A stretch of DNA of 6,346 bases from Desulfobacteraceae bacterium (GTDB lineage: Bacteria; Desulfobacterota; Desulfobacteria; Desulfobacterales; Desulfobacteraceae), in NCBI GenBank assembly GCA_024225895.1, contig JAAEMC010000443.1:1-6346 (forward strand). Reading direction: 5' to 3'. Position 1 is the first letter of the stretch, and each line of letters starts with the position of its first letter. The position numbers and the translations under genes are program-made. Below the pieces are notes generated by a model. That model was not told the origin of the DNA and did no database searches. It saw only the letters and a list, made by a program, of their open reading frames with translations. Shown here one piece after another: positions 1 to 6,195 of the stretch.

Positions 1-7
1 ATTATCG

Positions 8-90
8 TGGTGTTTTGTGCATTTCCCATACAAACATGGTCCTTTCACCCTGTTTCAATCCGTATTATTAATAAATTGTTTAAAACACCA
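8..90 (+). promoter_or_regulatory. Leader with nested inverted repeats upstream of the methyltransferase gene
   Basis: The 105 bases before the first gene contain two nested dyads. The outer one is a perfect 9-bp inverted repeat, TGGTGTTTT at 8-16 and AAAACACCA at 82-90, the right arm ending 3 nt before the GGAGG ribosome site (94-98). Inside it, AAACA-T-GGT (32-40) mirrors ACC-C-TGTTT (47-55), giving eight pairs with one mismatch around a 6-nt loop. These could be regulator half-sites or a folded mRNA leader controlling access to the ribosome site. No known riboswitch class was recognised and no convincing promoter was found; AT-rich TATTAA (66-71) lacks a good -35 partner. The repeats are seen directly; a regulatory function is inference. 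Confidence 0.3.
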
Positions 91-105
91 GATGGAGGAT
101 GAATA

Positions 106-1536
106 ATGTCCAAGGTGGTGCCTTTTCTAAATGTAATGACGAAAGATCAGATGCAAAAGATACATCATATGGCACTGGCCATCCTCGAGAAGTCCGGCAT
201 CCGGGTGGATGATGAAAACGCCAGGTCTGTTTTTGAAAAAGCCGTTGGTAAATCCGCCAACGAGAACCGGGTATTCATCCCAAAAGATATGGTGGAATGG
301 GCAATTAAGGCCGCCCCTTCAAATATCGAAATTTGCCGCAGAGATGGTGAAAAAGCCTTTACCCTTGACAGCCGGGATACGGCCCAGACCATTTTTGGTA
401 TTGGCGTAACAAACCTCTATTACCAGGATGTCTTGACCGATGAGGTTACAAGTTTTACCAGTGATCATATGGCCCAAGCCACACGCCTTGGAAATGGTCT
501 GGATGAATTTGATACCATAGCCACTCCCGGAGTGATTCAGGATTGCGATCCAGATGTTTCAGAAATTTTGGGATTTGCCCAGATGCTGGCAAATACTGAA
601 AAACCCATTACTATGCTGATTTCGGAACCTGAAACATTTAAAAATTGTCTTTTGATGGCAGACCAGCTTATTGGTGAAAAAGCCGCCCAAAAATCTATTA
701 TTCCTTATTTTAATCCCATTACACCTTTGATTCTCAATGCGGAAACCACTGTAAAAATGGACTTGACCATATCAAAAGGCATGCCCTTTATTTTTTCAAA
801 TTATGGCATGTCCGGCGCCACCTGTCCTATTACACCAGGGGGAACTCTGGCTTTACTTATTGCAGAGCTTTTGGCAGGCTTGGTCTATGGTCAGTTGCTT
901 AAAGAAGGAACACCTGTAATCCTTGGCAGTCTGCCTGCGGCCTTTGATATGAAAAAAATGACAAGCTATTACACACCCCAGAGTATGCTGATCAATCTTG
1001 CTTGTGCCGATATGATGGCCCATTATGAGATTCCCCATTGCGGTACATCCGGAGGATGGATGGGTCGGGGACCTGATATGATGGCAGGAAGCATGCTGTG
1101 GCAGAATCATCTGACAAGCGTCATGGGAAAAGCGGGTCTTGCTCCCTTTGTGGGTAATAATTTTGATTCCATGGCATTTTCGCCTGCCACAGTGGTATAT
1201 GCTGCCGAGATCATTCGCATGGCCAGGGATTATTCAAAGGGATTCTCCCTTAAGGACGAGGAAGTGGGTTTGGATGAGATCATTCGTTTGGGCCCGGGAG
1301 CCAGTTACCTGACTTCGAACCTGACCATGGCAAAATTCAAGGAACCCTTGACTAAAAGCGAGATTTGGCCGTTCCTTTCTCTGGAAAAATGGCAAGAGCA
1401 AGGCAATCCCAGAGCGGGTGCTGAACTTCGCCGGTATACACATGATTTTATGCAAACACTGATGCCGCCTGAAGATCACGACCAGATACTTTCAGCAGCC
1501 CAGGAATATATGATGTCAATGTCCTTGACGCATTGA
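106..1536 (+). CDS. MttB-superfamily corrinoid methyltransferase (non-pyrrolysine trimethylamine methyltransferase homologue)
   Basis: This 476-residue cytoplasmic protein belongs to the trimethylamine methyltransferase (MttB) superfamily, TIM-barrel enzymes that move a methyl group from a tertiary or quaternary amine to Co(I) of a partner corrinoid protein. The N-terminal part has the family pattern of a helix with ILEKSGIRVDD (about 27-37) and an FIPKDMVEWA segment. The core has SGATCPITPGGTLALLIAE (about 236-254), matching the family's GATxPVTxxG region, and a glycine-rich stretch CGTSGGWMGRGPDMMAG (312-328) near where archaeal MttB carries pyrrolysine. The frame reads to TGA with no internal TAG, so it resembles the MtgB/MtcB/MtpB type that acts on betaines rather than pyrrolysine-dependent MttB. 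Length fits the family. The start is supported by GGAGGA at 94-99, 6 nt before ATG. The next gene begins 116 nt downstream. Substrate cannot be read from sequence; superfamily assignment is firm, function within it is not. Confidence 0.9.
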   Translation: MSKVVPFLNVMTKDQMQKIHHMALAILEKSGIRVDDENARSVFEKAVGKSANENRVFIPKDMVEWAIKAAPSNIEICRRDGEKAFTLDSRDTAQTIFGIGVTNLYYQDVLTDEVTSFTSDHMAQATRLGNGLDEFDTIATPGVIQDCDPDVSEILGFAQMLANTEKPITMLISEPETFKNCLLMADQLIGEKAAQKSIIPYFNPITPLILNAETTVKMDLTISKGMPFIFSNYGMSGATCPITPGGTLALLIAELLAGLVYGQLLKEGTPVILGSLPAAFDMKKMTSYYTPQSMLINLACADMMAHYEIPHCGTSGGWMGRGPDMMAGSMLWQNHLTSVMGKAGLAPFVGNNFDSMAFSPATVVYAAEIIRMARDYSKGFSLKDEEVGLDEIIRLGPGASYLTSNLTMAKFKEPLTKSEIWPFLSLEKWQEQGNPRAGAELRRYTHDFMQTLMPPEDHDQILSAAQEYMMSMSLTH

Positions 1537-1652
1537 AAATAACACTAAGAGTTAACAACTTTTCATTTAAGCTAAGTACAATTAAGATAACAGCTAACGG
1601 CTGGTGAAAAGGGAATCCATATAACTTTTAATATTAACTTGGAGGAAGAGCG
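1537..1652 (+). promoter_or_regulatory. AT-rich intergenic gap with a candidate promoter for the transporter genes
   Basis: A TTAACA box at 1552-1557 and a TACAAT box at 1577-1582 each match five of six bases of the sigma-70 consensus, with a 19-bp spacer, longer than the ideal 17. Only weak dyads occur (CTTTTCA 1559-1565 with TGAAAAG 1605-1611; CAGC 1591-1594 with GCTG 1600-1603; palindrome TTAATATTAA 1628-1637), and none has a U-tract, so there is no clear terminator after the methyltransferase gene. The transporter genes could therefore be read both from an upstream promoter and from this one. The GGAGGA at 1641-1646 is the ribosome site of the binding-protein gene. Confidence 0.3.
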
Positions 1653-3167
1653 ATGAAAAAAATCGGAAAATCATTAACTTTGGTATTATTATTAATGCTG
1701 ATTTTCCTGCCGCCTGTATCTGCCGGAAACAAGGGTGAACTGAAAATTGCCCGCTGGGATGATATCAATACATTTGATCCGGGCTGGCTGACCAGTAACG
1801 ACCGCGAATTGACCATAATGCGGTGCCTTTACAACGGCCTGGTGAAATACGAGGAAGGTTCCTGGGATGTGAGCCCTGATCTTGCCGAATCCTGGGAAGT
1901 ATCCGAGGATGGAAAAGCAGTTGTGTTTAAATTGAGAAAAGGAGTTCAGTTTCATAAAAATTACGGTGAAATGACTGCCGAGGATGTCAAGTTCTCTTTT
2001 GAGCGTATTATTCATCCGGACAGCAGTTCCTCTGAAAAAGGCAACTGGGCGCAGCTCGACCATGTGGAAGTGGTGGATAAATACACGGTCAAATTGGTTT
2101 TTAAAGATAGAATGGCACAGTTGTTCACATCCACATTGCCTTCCAATTCCGGGATGATTGTCTCCAAAAAAGCGGCTGAAAAAATGGGTCGTGAAAAGTT
2201 CAGTTTCAATCCCATTGGCACAGGTCCTTATCAACTGGAGCTTTGGGAACCCAAAAAACATGTCAAACTGAGTGCATTTGACGGATACTGGGGTGAAAAA
2301 CCTGATATTAAAAATGTCACCTTTGTCCCCATTGTTGAAGATGCTACCTGCGAAATGGCTTTAAACACAAAAGAAATTGATATCGGACGAGTGGCGCTGA
2401 TCAATGCGGCCGTATACCAGAAAAGTCCAAAATTGAACCTGGTGGTAAAACCTTCCTTGAAACACTGGTGGATCGGATTCACCGTGAATAAAGCACCGTT
2501 TGACAATCAAAAACTTCGCGAAGCCTGCCGGTATGCTATTGATGTGGACAAAGTCTTAAAAGCCGCATTCTTTGATATTGCCCCAAGGGCAAATACCATT
2601 CTGCCTCCGGGCTTGTTGGGCCATTGGAAAGATGCCCCTGCTTATAAAGTGGATCTGAAAAAAGCAAAACAATTGCTAAAAGAAGGCGGAAAGCCCAACG
2701 GGTTTAAAGCCAGTCTCTACATTTGGCCTGATGAGCAGGTTAAAGTGACTGCAGAAGTCATCAAGTCGGACCTTGCCAAGATCGGTGTGGATATTGATAT
2801 CCAAATCAAGGAAACCGGAGCGTTCAATAAAGCCACCACCACCGGCGAACCCAATATGTATATTTCTTATTTCAATACCACCATTGATCCTTCTTATGCT
2901 TTCTCCTGGTTCTTTACCGGTGAAGAGTGGAATTTAAGCAAATGGAGCAATAAAACTTTTGATGACCTGTGCTCCAAAGGTGTTATTGAGTCAGATCCTG
3001 CCAAGAGAGCAGCTCTTTATATTAATGCACAAAAGGAAATGGACAAGGATTGCTTTGCCATCTGGCTGACCCATGGTATCCGTGTGACAGCCGCCCAGAA
3101 CAATGTTGAATTGGGCAAGCTCTATCCGGACGGACGCCTGGCGCCCTGGGGCATGAGTTTCAAGTAA
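1653..3167 (+). CDS. Periplasmic solute-binding protein of a peptide-type ABC importer (SBP family 5, DppA/OppA-like)
   Basis: This 504-residue protein is the extracytoplasmic receptor that captures the ligand and delivers it to the permeases encoded next. It starts with a Sec signal peptide: positive KK and K at 2-6, a hydrophobic core to about 19, and a VSA site at 22-24 with cleavage predicted before Gly25. There is no lipobox cysteine, which fits a soluble Gram-negative periplasmic protein. Family-5 features include LAESWEVSEDGKAVVFKLRKG with an AEDVKFSFERI segment in the first lobe, PIGTGPYQLELWEP from 187, and NKAPFDNQKLREACRYAID in the second lobe. The start is set by GGAGGA 6 nt upstream. 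Where dipeptide receptors have a GD-rich segment for the ligand's amino terminus, this protein reads YFNTTIDPSYAF (406-417), so a free peptide may not be the ligand. Family is certain; ligand is unknown (peptides, nickel chelates, opines, sugars and amines are all carried by relatives). Confidence 0.95.
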   Translation: MKKIGKSLTLVLLLMLIFLPPVSAGNKGELKIARWDDINTFDPGWLTSNDRELTIMRCLYNGLVKYEEGSWDVSPDLAESWEVSEDGKAVVFKLRKGVQFHKNYGEMTAEDVKFSFERIIHPDSSSSEKGNWAQLDHVEVVDKYTVKLVFKDRMAQLFTSTLPSNSGMIVSKKAAEKMGREKFSFNPIGTGPYQLELWEPKKHVKLSAFDGYWGEKPDIKNVTFVPIVEDATCEMALNTKEIDIGRVALINAAVYQKSPKLNLVVKPSLKHWWIGFTVNKAPFDNQKLREACRYAIDVDKVLKAAFFDIAPRANTILPPGLLGHWKDAPAYKVDLKKAKQLLKEGGKPNGFKASLYIWPDEQVKVTAEVIKSDLAKIGVDIDIQIKETGAFNKATTTGEPNMYISYFNTTIDPSYAFSWFFTGEEWNLSKWSNKTFDDLCSKGVIESDPAKRAALYINAQKEMDKDCFAIWLTHGIRVTAAQNNVELGKLYPDGRLAPWGMSFK

Positions 3168-3178
3168 ACCCTCAATAC

Positions 3179-3210
3179 AATGTTGGGGACAATCCACTTG
3201 AATGTTGGGG
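3179..3210 (+). repeat. Two direct copies of AATGTTGGGG, 22 bp apart
   Basis: The decamer AATGTTGGGG occurs at 3179-3188 and again at 3201-3210, so the repeat period is 22 bp, about two helical turns. It lies just after the stop codon of the binding-protein gene and directly before the stem-loop at 3212. The identity is exact and directly visible. Whether it is a protein-binding site or a chance or duplication remnant cannot be told. Confidence 0.5.
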
Positions 3211-3211
3211 C

Positions 3212-3249
3212 GTGGCCAAAGGTTCAATCCTACACCTTTGGCCACTTTT
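3212..3249 (+). terminator. Stem-loop between binding-protein and permease genes (partial terminator or mRNA-stabilising hairpin)
   Basis: A perfect 12-bp inverted repeat, GTGGCCAAAGGT at 3212-3223 and ACCTTTGGCCAC at 3234-3245, encloses a 10-nt loop and is followed by TTTT (3246-3249). It looks like an intrinsic terminator with a short U-tract, so read-through is likely. Hairpins between the receptor gene and the membrane genes of ABC importers are known to protect the receptor mRNA or reduce downstream transcription, giving excess receptor. No good separate promoter follows it (GATAAT at 3271-3276 has no proper -35), which favours read-through. The structure is clear; its role is inferred. 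Confidence 0.6.
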
Positions 3250-3286
3250 CCAACCAATAAAATTTCAAGGGATAATCATTACACAT

Positions 3287-3294
3287 AAGGAGGG
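3287..3294 (+). promoter_or_regulatory. Strong ribosome binding site that fixes the ATT start of the first permease
   Basis: AAGGAGGG at 3287-3294 is a near-perfect Shine-Dalgarno match. It ends 6 nt before ATT at 3301. The same frame is closed by TAA at 3286-3288, and the first ATG, GTG or TTG downstream in frame is GTG at 3355, about 60 nt from this site and too far to be served by it. The site therefore points to ATT 3301 as the initiation codon. Confidence 0.8.
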
Positions 3295-3300
3295 CAGGTT

Positions 3301-4242
3301 ATTTTAAAGTATATCATCAAAAGAACCCTTTGGACTATCCCAACACTCATCGGCGTGTTGATGGTTTTGTTCAGCCTGACATACCTTTTACCCGGAGATC
3401 CGGCATCGGTGATGCTGGGCCCAAGGGCAACCCCCCAGCTGGTGGCGGAACTCAATGAAAGGCTTCAGTTGGATAAACCCGTTTATGTTCGTTTGGCCTA
3501 TTATATTTTCGGAGTGGCAAAAGGGGATCTAGGTGATTCGGTCTGGTCGGGACACTCTGTTCTTTCATTGATCGGAAAAAATTTACCCCATACCATCCTT
3601 CTGGCCATTACAAGCCTGGGTCTTGCCGCCGTGATCGGTATTCTTTTGGGAACTTTTGCATCAATTCACAGAAGAAAAAAGATTGGCTCTACGGTCACTA
3701 CCCTGTCCCTTTTGAGTGTTGCGGTGCCGGATTTTGTTGCAGCTCTGCTTTTGATGCTGCTTTTTTGCATCAAGATTCCCATATTGCCTTCCCTTGGAGC
3801 CGGGGCGGACGGTGATATTATGGATATCTCCCTTCATCTGATCTTGCCCTCACTGGCGTTGGCCATCGGCTGGATCGGCTATATTGCCAGGCTTACAAAA
3901 GAATCCATGGAAGAAGTTATGGACACGGACTATATCCGCACGGCCAGAGCCTTTGCCGCACCCATCAACACCGTTTACTACCGGTATGCCCTGAAAAATG
4001 CTGTCATTCCCACCATTACTGTGATTGGCCTTGGGTTTGGCAAGCTTTTAGGCGGTGCTGTTTTCATGGAGATTATCTTCAACCGTCCTGGCTTGGGAAA
4101 AATGATTGTGGATGCCGTATTTGCAAGGGATCTGCCCGTTGTACAGGGCGGGATATTGATTGCCACAATCCTTTTCATTTTTGCCAATCTTCTGGCAGAT
4201 ATCTCCTATGCCTTTGTGGATCCGAGAATCCAATACGATTAA
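3301..4242 (+). CDS. ABC importer permease, DppB/OppB type, with apparent ATT start codon
   Basis: This 313-residue inner-membrane protein forms half of the transport channel. Starting at ATT 3301 gives an N-terminus typical of DppB: MLKYIIKRTLWTIPTLIGV, a basic anchor then the first membrane segment (about 9-30), followed by the PGDPA signature at 31-35. Starting at GTG 3355 would delete the anchor and most of that segment. Other features are GDLGDS (75-80), further membrane segments near 97-120, 133-158, 179-197, 234-256 and 282-302, and the cytoplasmic coupling (EAA) loop around 202-236 with DTDYIRTARAFAAP. In that loop the usual glycine after ARA-x is Ala219, a mild departure. The gene follows the hairpin region and ends 13 nt before the second permease. 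Substitution or sequencing error in an original ATG is the alternative to a true ATT start. Function as permease is certain, start probable. Confidence 0.92.
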   Translation: MLKYIIKRTLWTIPTLIGVLMVLFSLTYLLPGDPASVMLGPRATPQLVAELNERLQLDKPVYVRLAYYIFGVAKGDLGDSVWSGHSVLSLIGKNLPHTILLAITSLGLAAVIGILLGTFASIHRRKKIGSTVTTLSLLSVAVPDFVAALLLMLLFCIKIPILPSLGAGADGDIMDISLHLILPSLALAIGWIGYIARLTKESMEEVMDTDYIRTARAFAAPINTVYYRYALKNAVIPTITVIGLGFGKLLGGAVFMEIIFNRPGLGKMIVDAVFARDLPVVQGGILIATILFIFANLLADISYAFVDPRIQYD

Positions 4243-4255
4243 ATGAGGGAATAAA

Positions 4256-5176
4256 ATGGGCACCAATTTATTAAGTATACAAAATAACAAGCAGTCACCC
4301 CAAGAGATTATCGTTGCCAAACGTTCCTTGCTCAGCCGGATTCTCGAGGTGGTAAAAGGGATTATCCGGACCAAAGGCGGGATTTTTGGGCTGGGTTTTA
4401 TCTTGCTGATGATCTTTACCTCTATTTTTGCTCCTATTATCTCTCCATTTGATCCCATAGAGCAGGATATTGTCAACCGGTTTGCAGGACCTAGTCTGAA
4501 TCATCTCATGGGAACCGACTATCTTGGCAGAGATATTTTATCGCGCATTATTTATGGGTGCAGAATCGCCACCATGGTTTCCTTTGGGTCTGTAACCCTT
4601 TCAGCCATTCTTGGCGTTATCATGGGGGTTATGGCCGGTTACAAGGAAGGCAGCAAATTTGATTATTTTATCATCCTGATTTTTGATGTGGTGATTTCCT
4701 TTCCGCAGATTATTCTTGCCCTGGCCATTGTTGCCGTGCTCGGGCCGTCATTATTTAATCTGATTGTAGCCCTAGCCGTTACCTCCTTTCCCTTTTATGG
4801 AAGGATTGCCAGGGCCCAGACCCTTTCCATTAAAGAATCAGACTTTGTAAAAGCCGCCGAAGCACTGGGCCTTAAAAAACAAAGAATTGTTTTCAAACAC
4901 ATTATTCCCAATATTATGACACCGGTCTATGTCTGTGTGGGAATGGACATGGCCACCATGATCATATACGAGGCGGGCCTTTCCTTTCTGGGCTTAGGTG
5001 TTCAACCGCCGACAGCCTCCTGGGGCATCATGCTTCGAAATGGATATAAGTATATTATGACATCCCCGTGGATGATTTTTTGGCCGGCTTTTGCCATTGC
5101 TGTAACAATGGTCGCTTTTGCATTGTTCAGTGACAGTTTCAGAAAGACCCTGGATCCAAAGGAGAGAAAAAAATGA
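4256..5176 (+). CDS. ABC importer permease, DppC/OppC type
   Basis: This 306-residue inner-membrane protein is the second channel subunit, pairing with the DppB-type protein. A cytoplasmic N-terminus of about 40 residues precedes the first membrane segment (about 42-60), followed by the family signature HLMGTDYLGRDILSR (83-97) and further segments near 103-128, 136-178, 218-240 and 271-292. The coupling loop is canonical, DFVKAAEALGL (196-206), and is followed by IIPNIMTP; AGLSFLGLGVQPP (240-252) and ASWGIML (254-260) are also typical. The start has GAGGGA at 4245-4250, 5 nt upstream. The gene ends with an ATGA overlap with the ATPase gene, which implies translational coupling. Length and motifs are ordinary for the family. 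Confidence 0.96.
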   Translation: MGTNLLSIQNNKQSPQEIIVAKRSLLSRILEVVKGIIRTKGGIFGLGFILLMIFTSIFAPIISPFDPIEQDIVNRFAGPSLNHLMGTDYLGRDILSRIIYGCRIATMVSFGSVTLSAILGVIMGVMAGYKEGSKFDYFIILIFDVVISFPQIILALAIVAVLGPSLFNLIVALAVTSFPFYGRIARAQTLSIKESDFVKAAEALGLKKQRIVFKHIIPNIMTPVYVCVGMDMATMIIYEAGLSFLGLGVQPPTASWGIMLRNGYKYIMTSPWMIFWPAFAIAVTMVAFALFSDSFRKTLDPKERKK

Positions 5177-6195
5177 CGAATACCCCTTTACTGGAAGTCA
5201 ACTCCCTGACCCTGGATTATATTTTGGGAGGAAAAAAGATGCGGGCTTTGGACAAGGTCAGCTTTACCCTGGGAAAAGGGGAGGTCATGGGGGTTGCCGG
5301 AGAAAGCGGATGCGGTAAATCAACCATGGGATTGTCCATCATCGGGCTTTTGCCCAGGATTGCTAAAATTCCCAGGGGCGAGATAGTCTTTGAAGGCGAT
5401 GATCTTTTAAGGATGTCATCCCGGCAGATGGACAATGAGATCCGCGGCCAGAAAATATCCATGATTTTTCAGAATCCCCAGAACGCCTTGAACCCGGTTT
5501 TTAGAATCGGTTCCCAGATGACGGATATTTTAAAGTTTCAGGAAAAGAACAGAAAAGTCCAAAGAAAAAGCTCCAGGCAGGAATTATACAAAATGGCAGT
5601 CAGCCAGCTGCGGGATACCGGCATATCTGATCCGGATGAACGGATATCCAATTACCCGTTTGAATTTTCAGGCGGAATGAAACAGCGGGTGATGATAGCC
5701 ATGGCTCTTTCTTCCCAGACCTCTCTTCTCATTGCCGATGAACCTACAACCGCTCTGGACATGACCATAGAAGCACAGATACTTGAACTATTGACCAAGC
5801 TCAAGGGCAAGTATGATACTTCCATTTTGTATATCAGTCATAACCTGGGGGTGTTGTCCCAGATTTCAGACCGGATTATGATCATGTATGCAGGCCGGAT
5901 TTTTGAAATGGGACCTACCAACGTTGTATTGGGTTCACCCCGGCATCCGTATTCCTCAGCCTTGCTGGAATCTCTTCCAGGCCGTCATACAAAAGGGAAA
6001 AGACTCTTGTCCATCCCCGGCCATGTTCCCTCTTTGGACAGTTTACCAATCGGATGCAGTTTTCATCCCAGGTGTCCCTTTGCAGAAGATGAGTGCAGTA
6101 AGGTCACACCGAGCCTTGAGATCGTTTCTTCAAACCACTGGTCAGCCTGCTTGCTGGATCAGCGCAGGGGGAGGCAGAAATGGAAATGGATTTAG
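5173..6195 (+). CDS. ABC importer ATP-binding protein, DppD/OppD type
   Basis: This 340-residue cytoplasmic ATPase is one of the two unlike ATPases that power the importer. All nucleotide-binding motifs are intact: Walker [10 protein letters not shown] (43-51), Q-loop Gln100 in [12 protein letters not shown], signature FSGGMKQRV (165-173), Walker B LLIADEP with Asp189 and Glu190, D-loop ALD (194-196) and switch His223 in YISHNLG. The C-terminal oligopeptide-type extension (from about 258, [13 protein letters not shown] onward) carries four cysteines, Cys295, Cys301, Cys308 and Cys326, in the arrangement typical of this subfamily; in a mycobacterial homologue these hold an iron-sulfur cluster. 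The start ATG overlaps the previous stop as ATGA and has AAAGGAGAG at 5158-5166. The end overlaps the next gene by 16 nt. Confidence 0.97.
   Translation: MTNTPLLEVNSLTLDYILGGKKMRALDKVSFTLGKGEVMGVAGESGCGKSTMGLSIIGLLPRIAKIPRGEIVFEGDDLLRMSSRQMDNEIRGQKISMIFQNPQNALNPVFRIGSQMTDILKFQEKNRKVQRKSSRQELYKMAVSQLRDTGISDPDERISNYPFEFSGGMKQRVMIAMALSSQTSLLIADEPTTALDMTIEAQILELLTKLKGKYDTSILYISHNLGVLSQISDRIMIMYAGRIFEMGPTNVVLGSPRHPYSSALLESLPGRHTKGKRLLSIPGHVPSLDSLPIGCSFHPRCPFAEDECSKVTPSLEIVSSNHWSACLLDQRRGRQKWKWI
6166..6174 (+). promoter_or_regulatory. Ribosome binding site favouring ATG 6180 for the second ATPase gene
   Basis: AGGGGGAGG lies inside the end of the preceding ATPase gene. It is 5 nt from ATG 6180 and 11 nt from the in-frame ATG at 6186. 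The closer start has the better spacing, though either could be used; the two proteins differ by only two residues. Confidence 0.6.

Noticed and set aside
51..62. TGTTTCAATCCG resembles part of some CRISPR repeats.
   Set aside because: A single copy with no spacer-repeat pattern anywhere in the window.
1..106. All three + frames are open for at least 70 nt in the leader; one ends in TAA overlapping the first ATG (TAATG at 104-108), another in TGA at 100-102, and a start at 36 gives an 11-codon peptide.
   Set aside because: None shows a recognisable protein tail, the short peptide lacks a ribosome site, and the dyads suggest non-coding DNA. A truncated upstream gene coupled by TAATG cannot be excluded without the sequence to the left.
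106..1536. Possible pyrrolysine-containing MttB.
   Set aside because: No TAG occurs in frame; the gene reads straight to TGA at normal family length.
1692..2261. 189-codon open frame on the minus strand within the binding-protein gene.
   Set aside because: It lies wholly antisense to a confident family-5 binding protein and its translation shows no recognisable domain; it is a codon-usage shadow.
3248..3276. Possible promoter after the hairpin: TTCCAA (3248-3253) and GATAAT (3271-3276).
   Set aside because: The -10 is fair, but the -35 matches only three of six bases, so it is not supportable.
4048..4476. 142-codon open frame on the minus strand across the junction of the two permeases.
   Set aside because: Antisense to two well-supported membrane proteins, with no recognisable domain.
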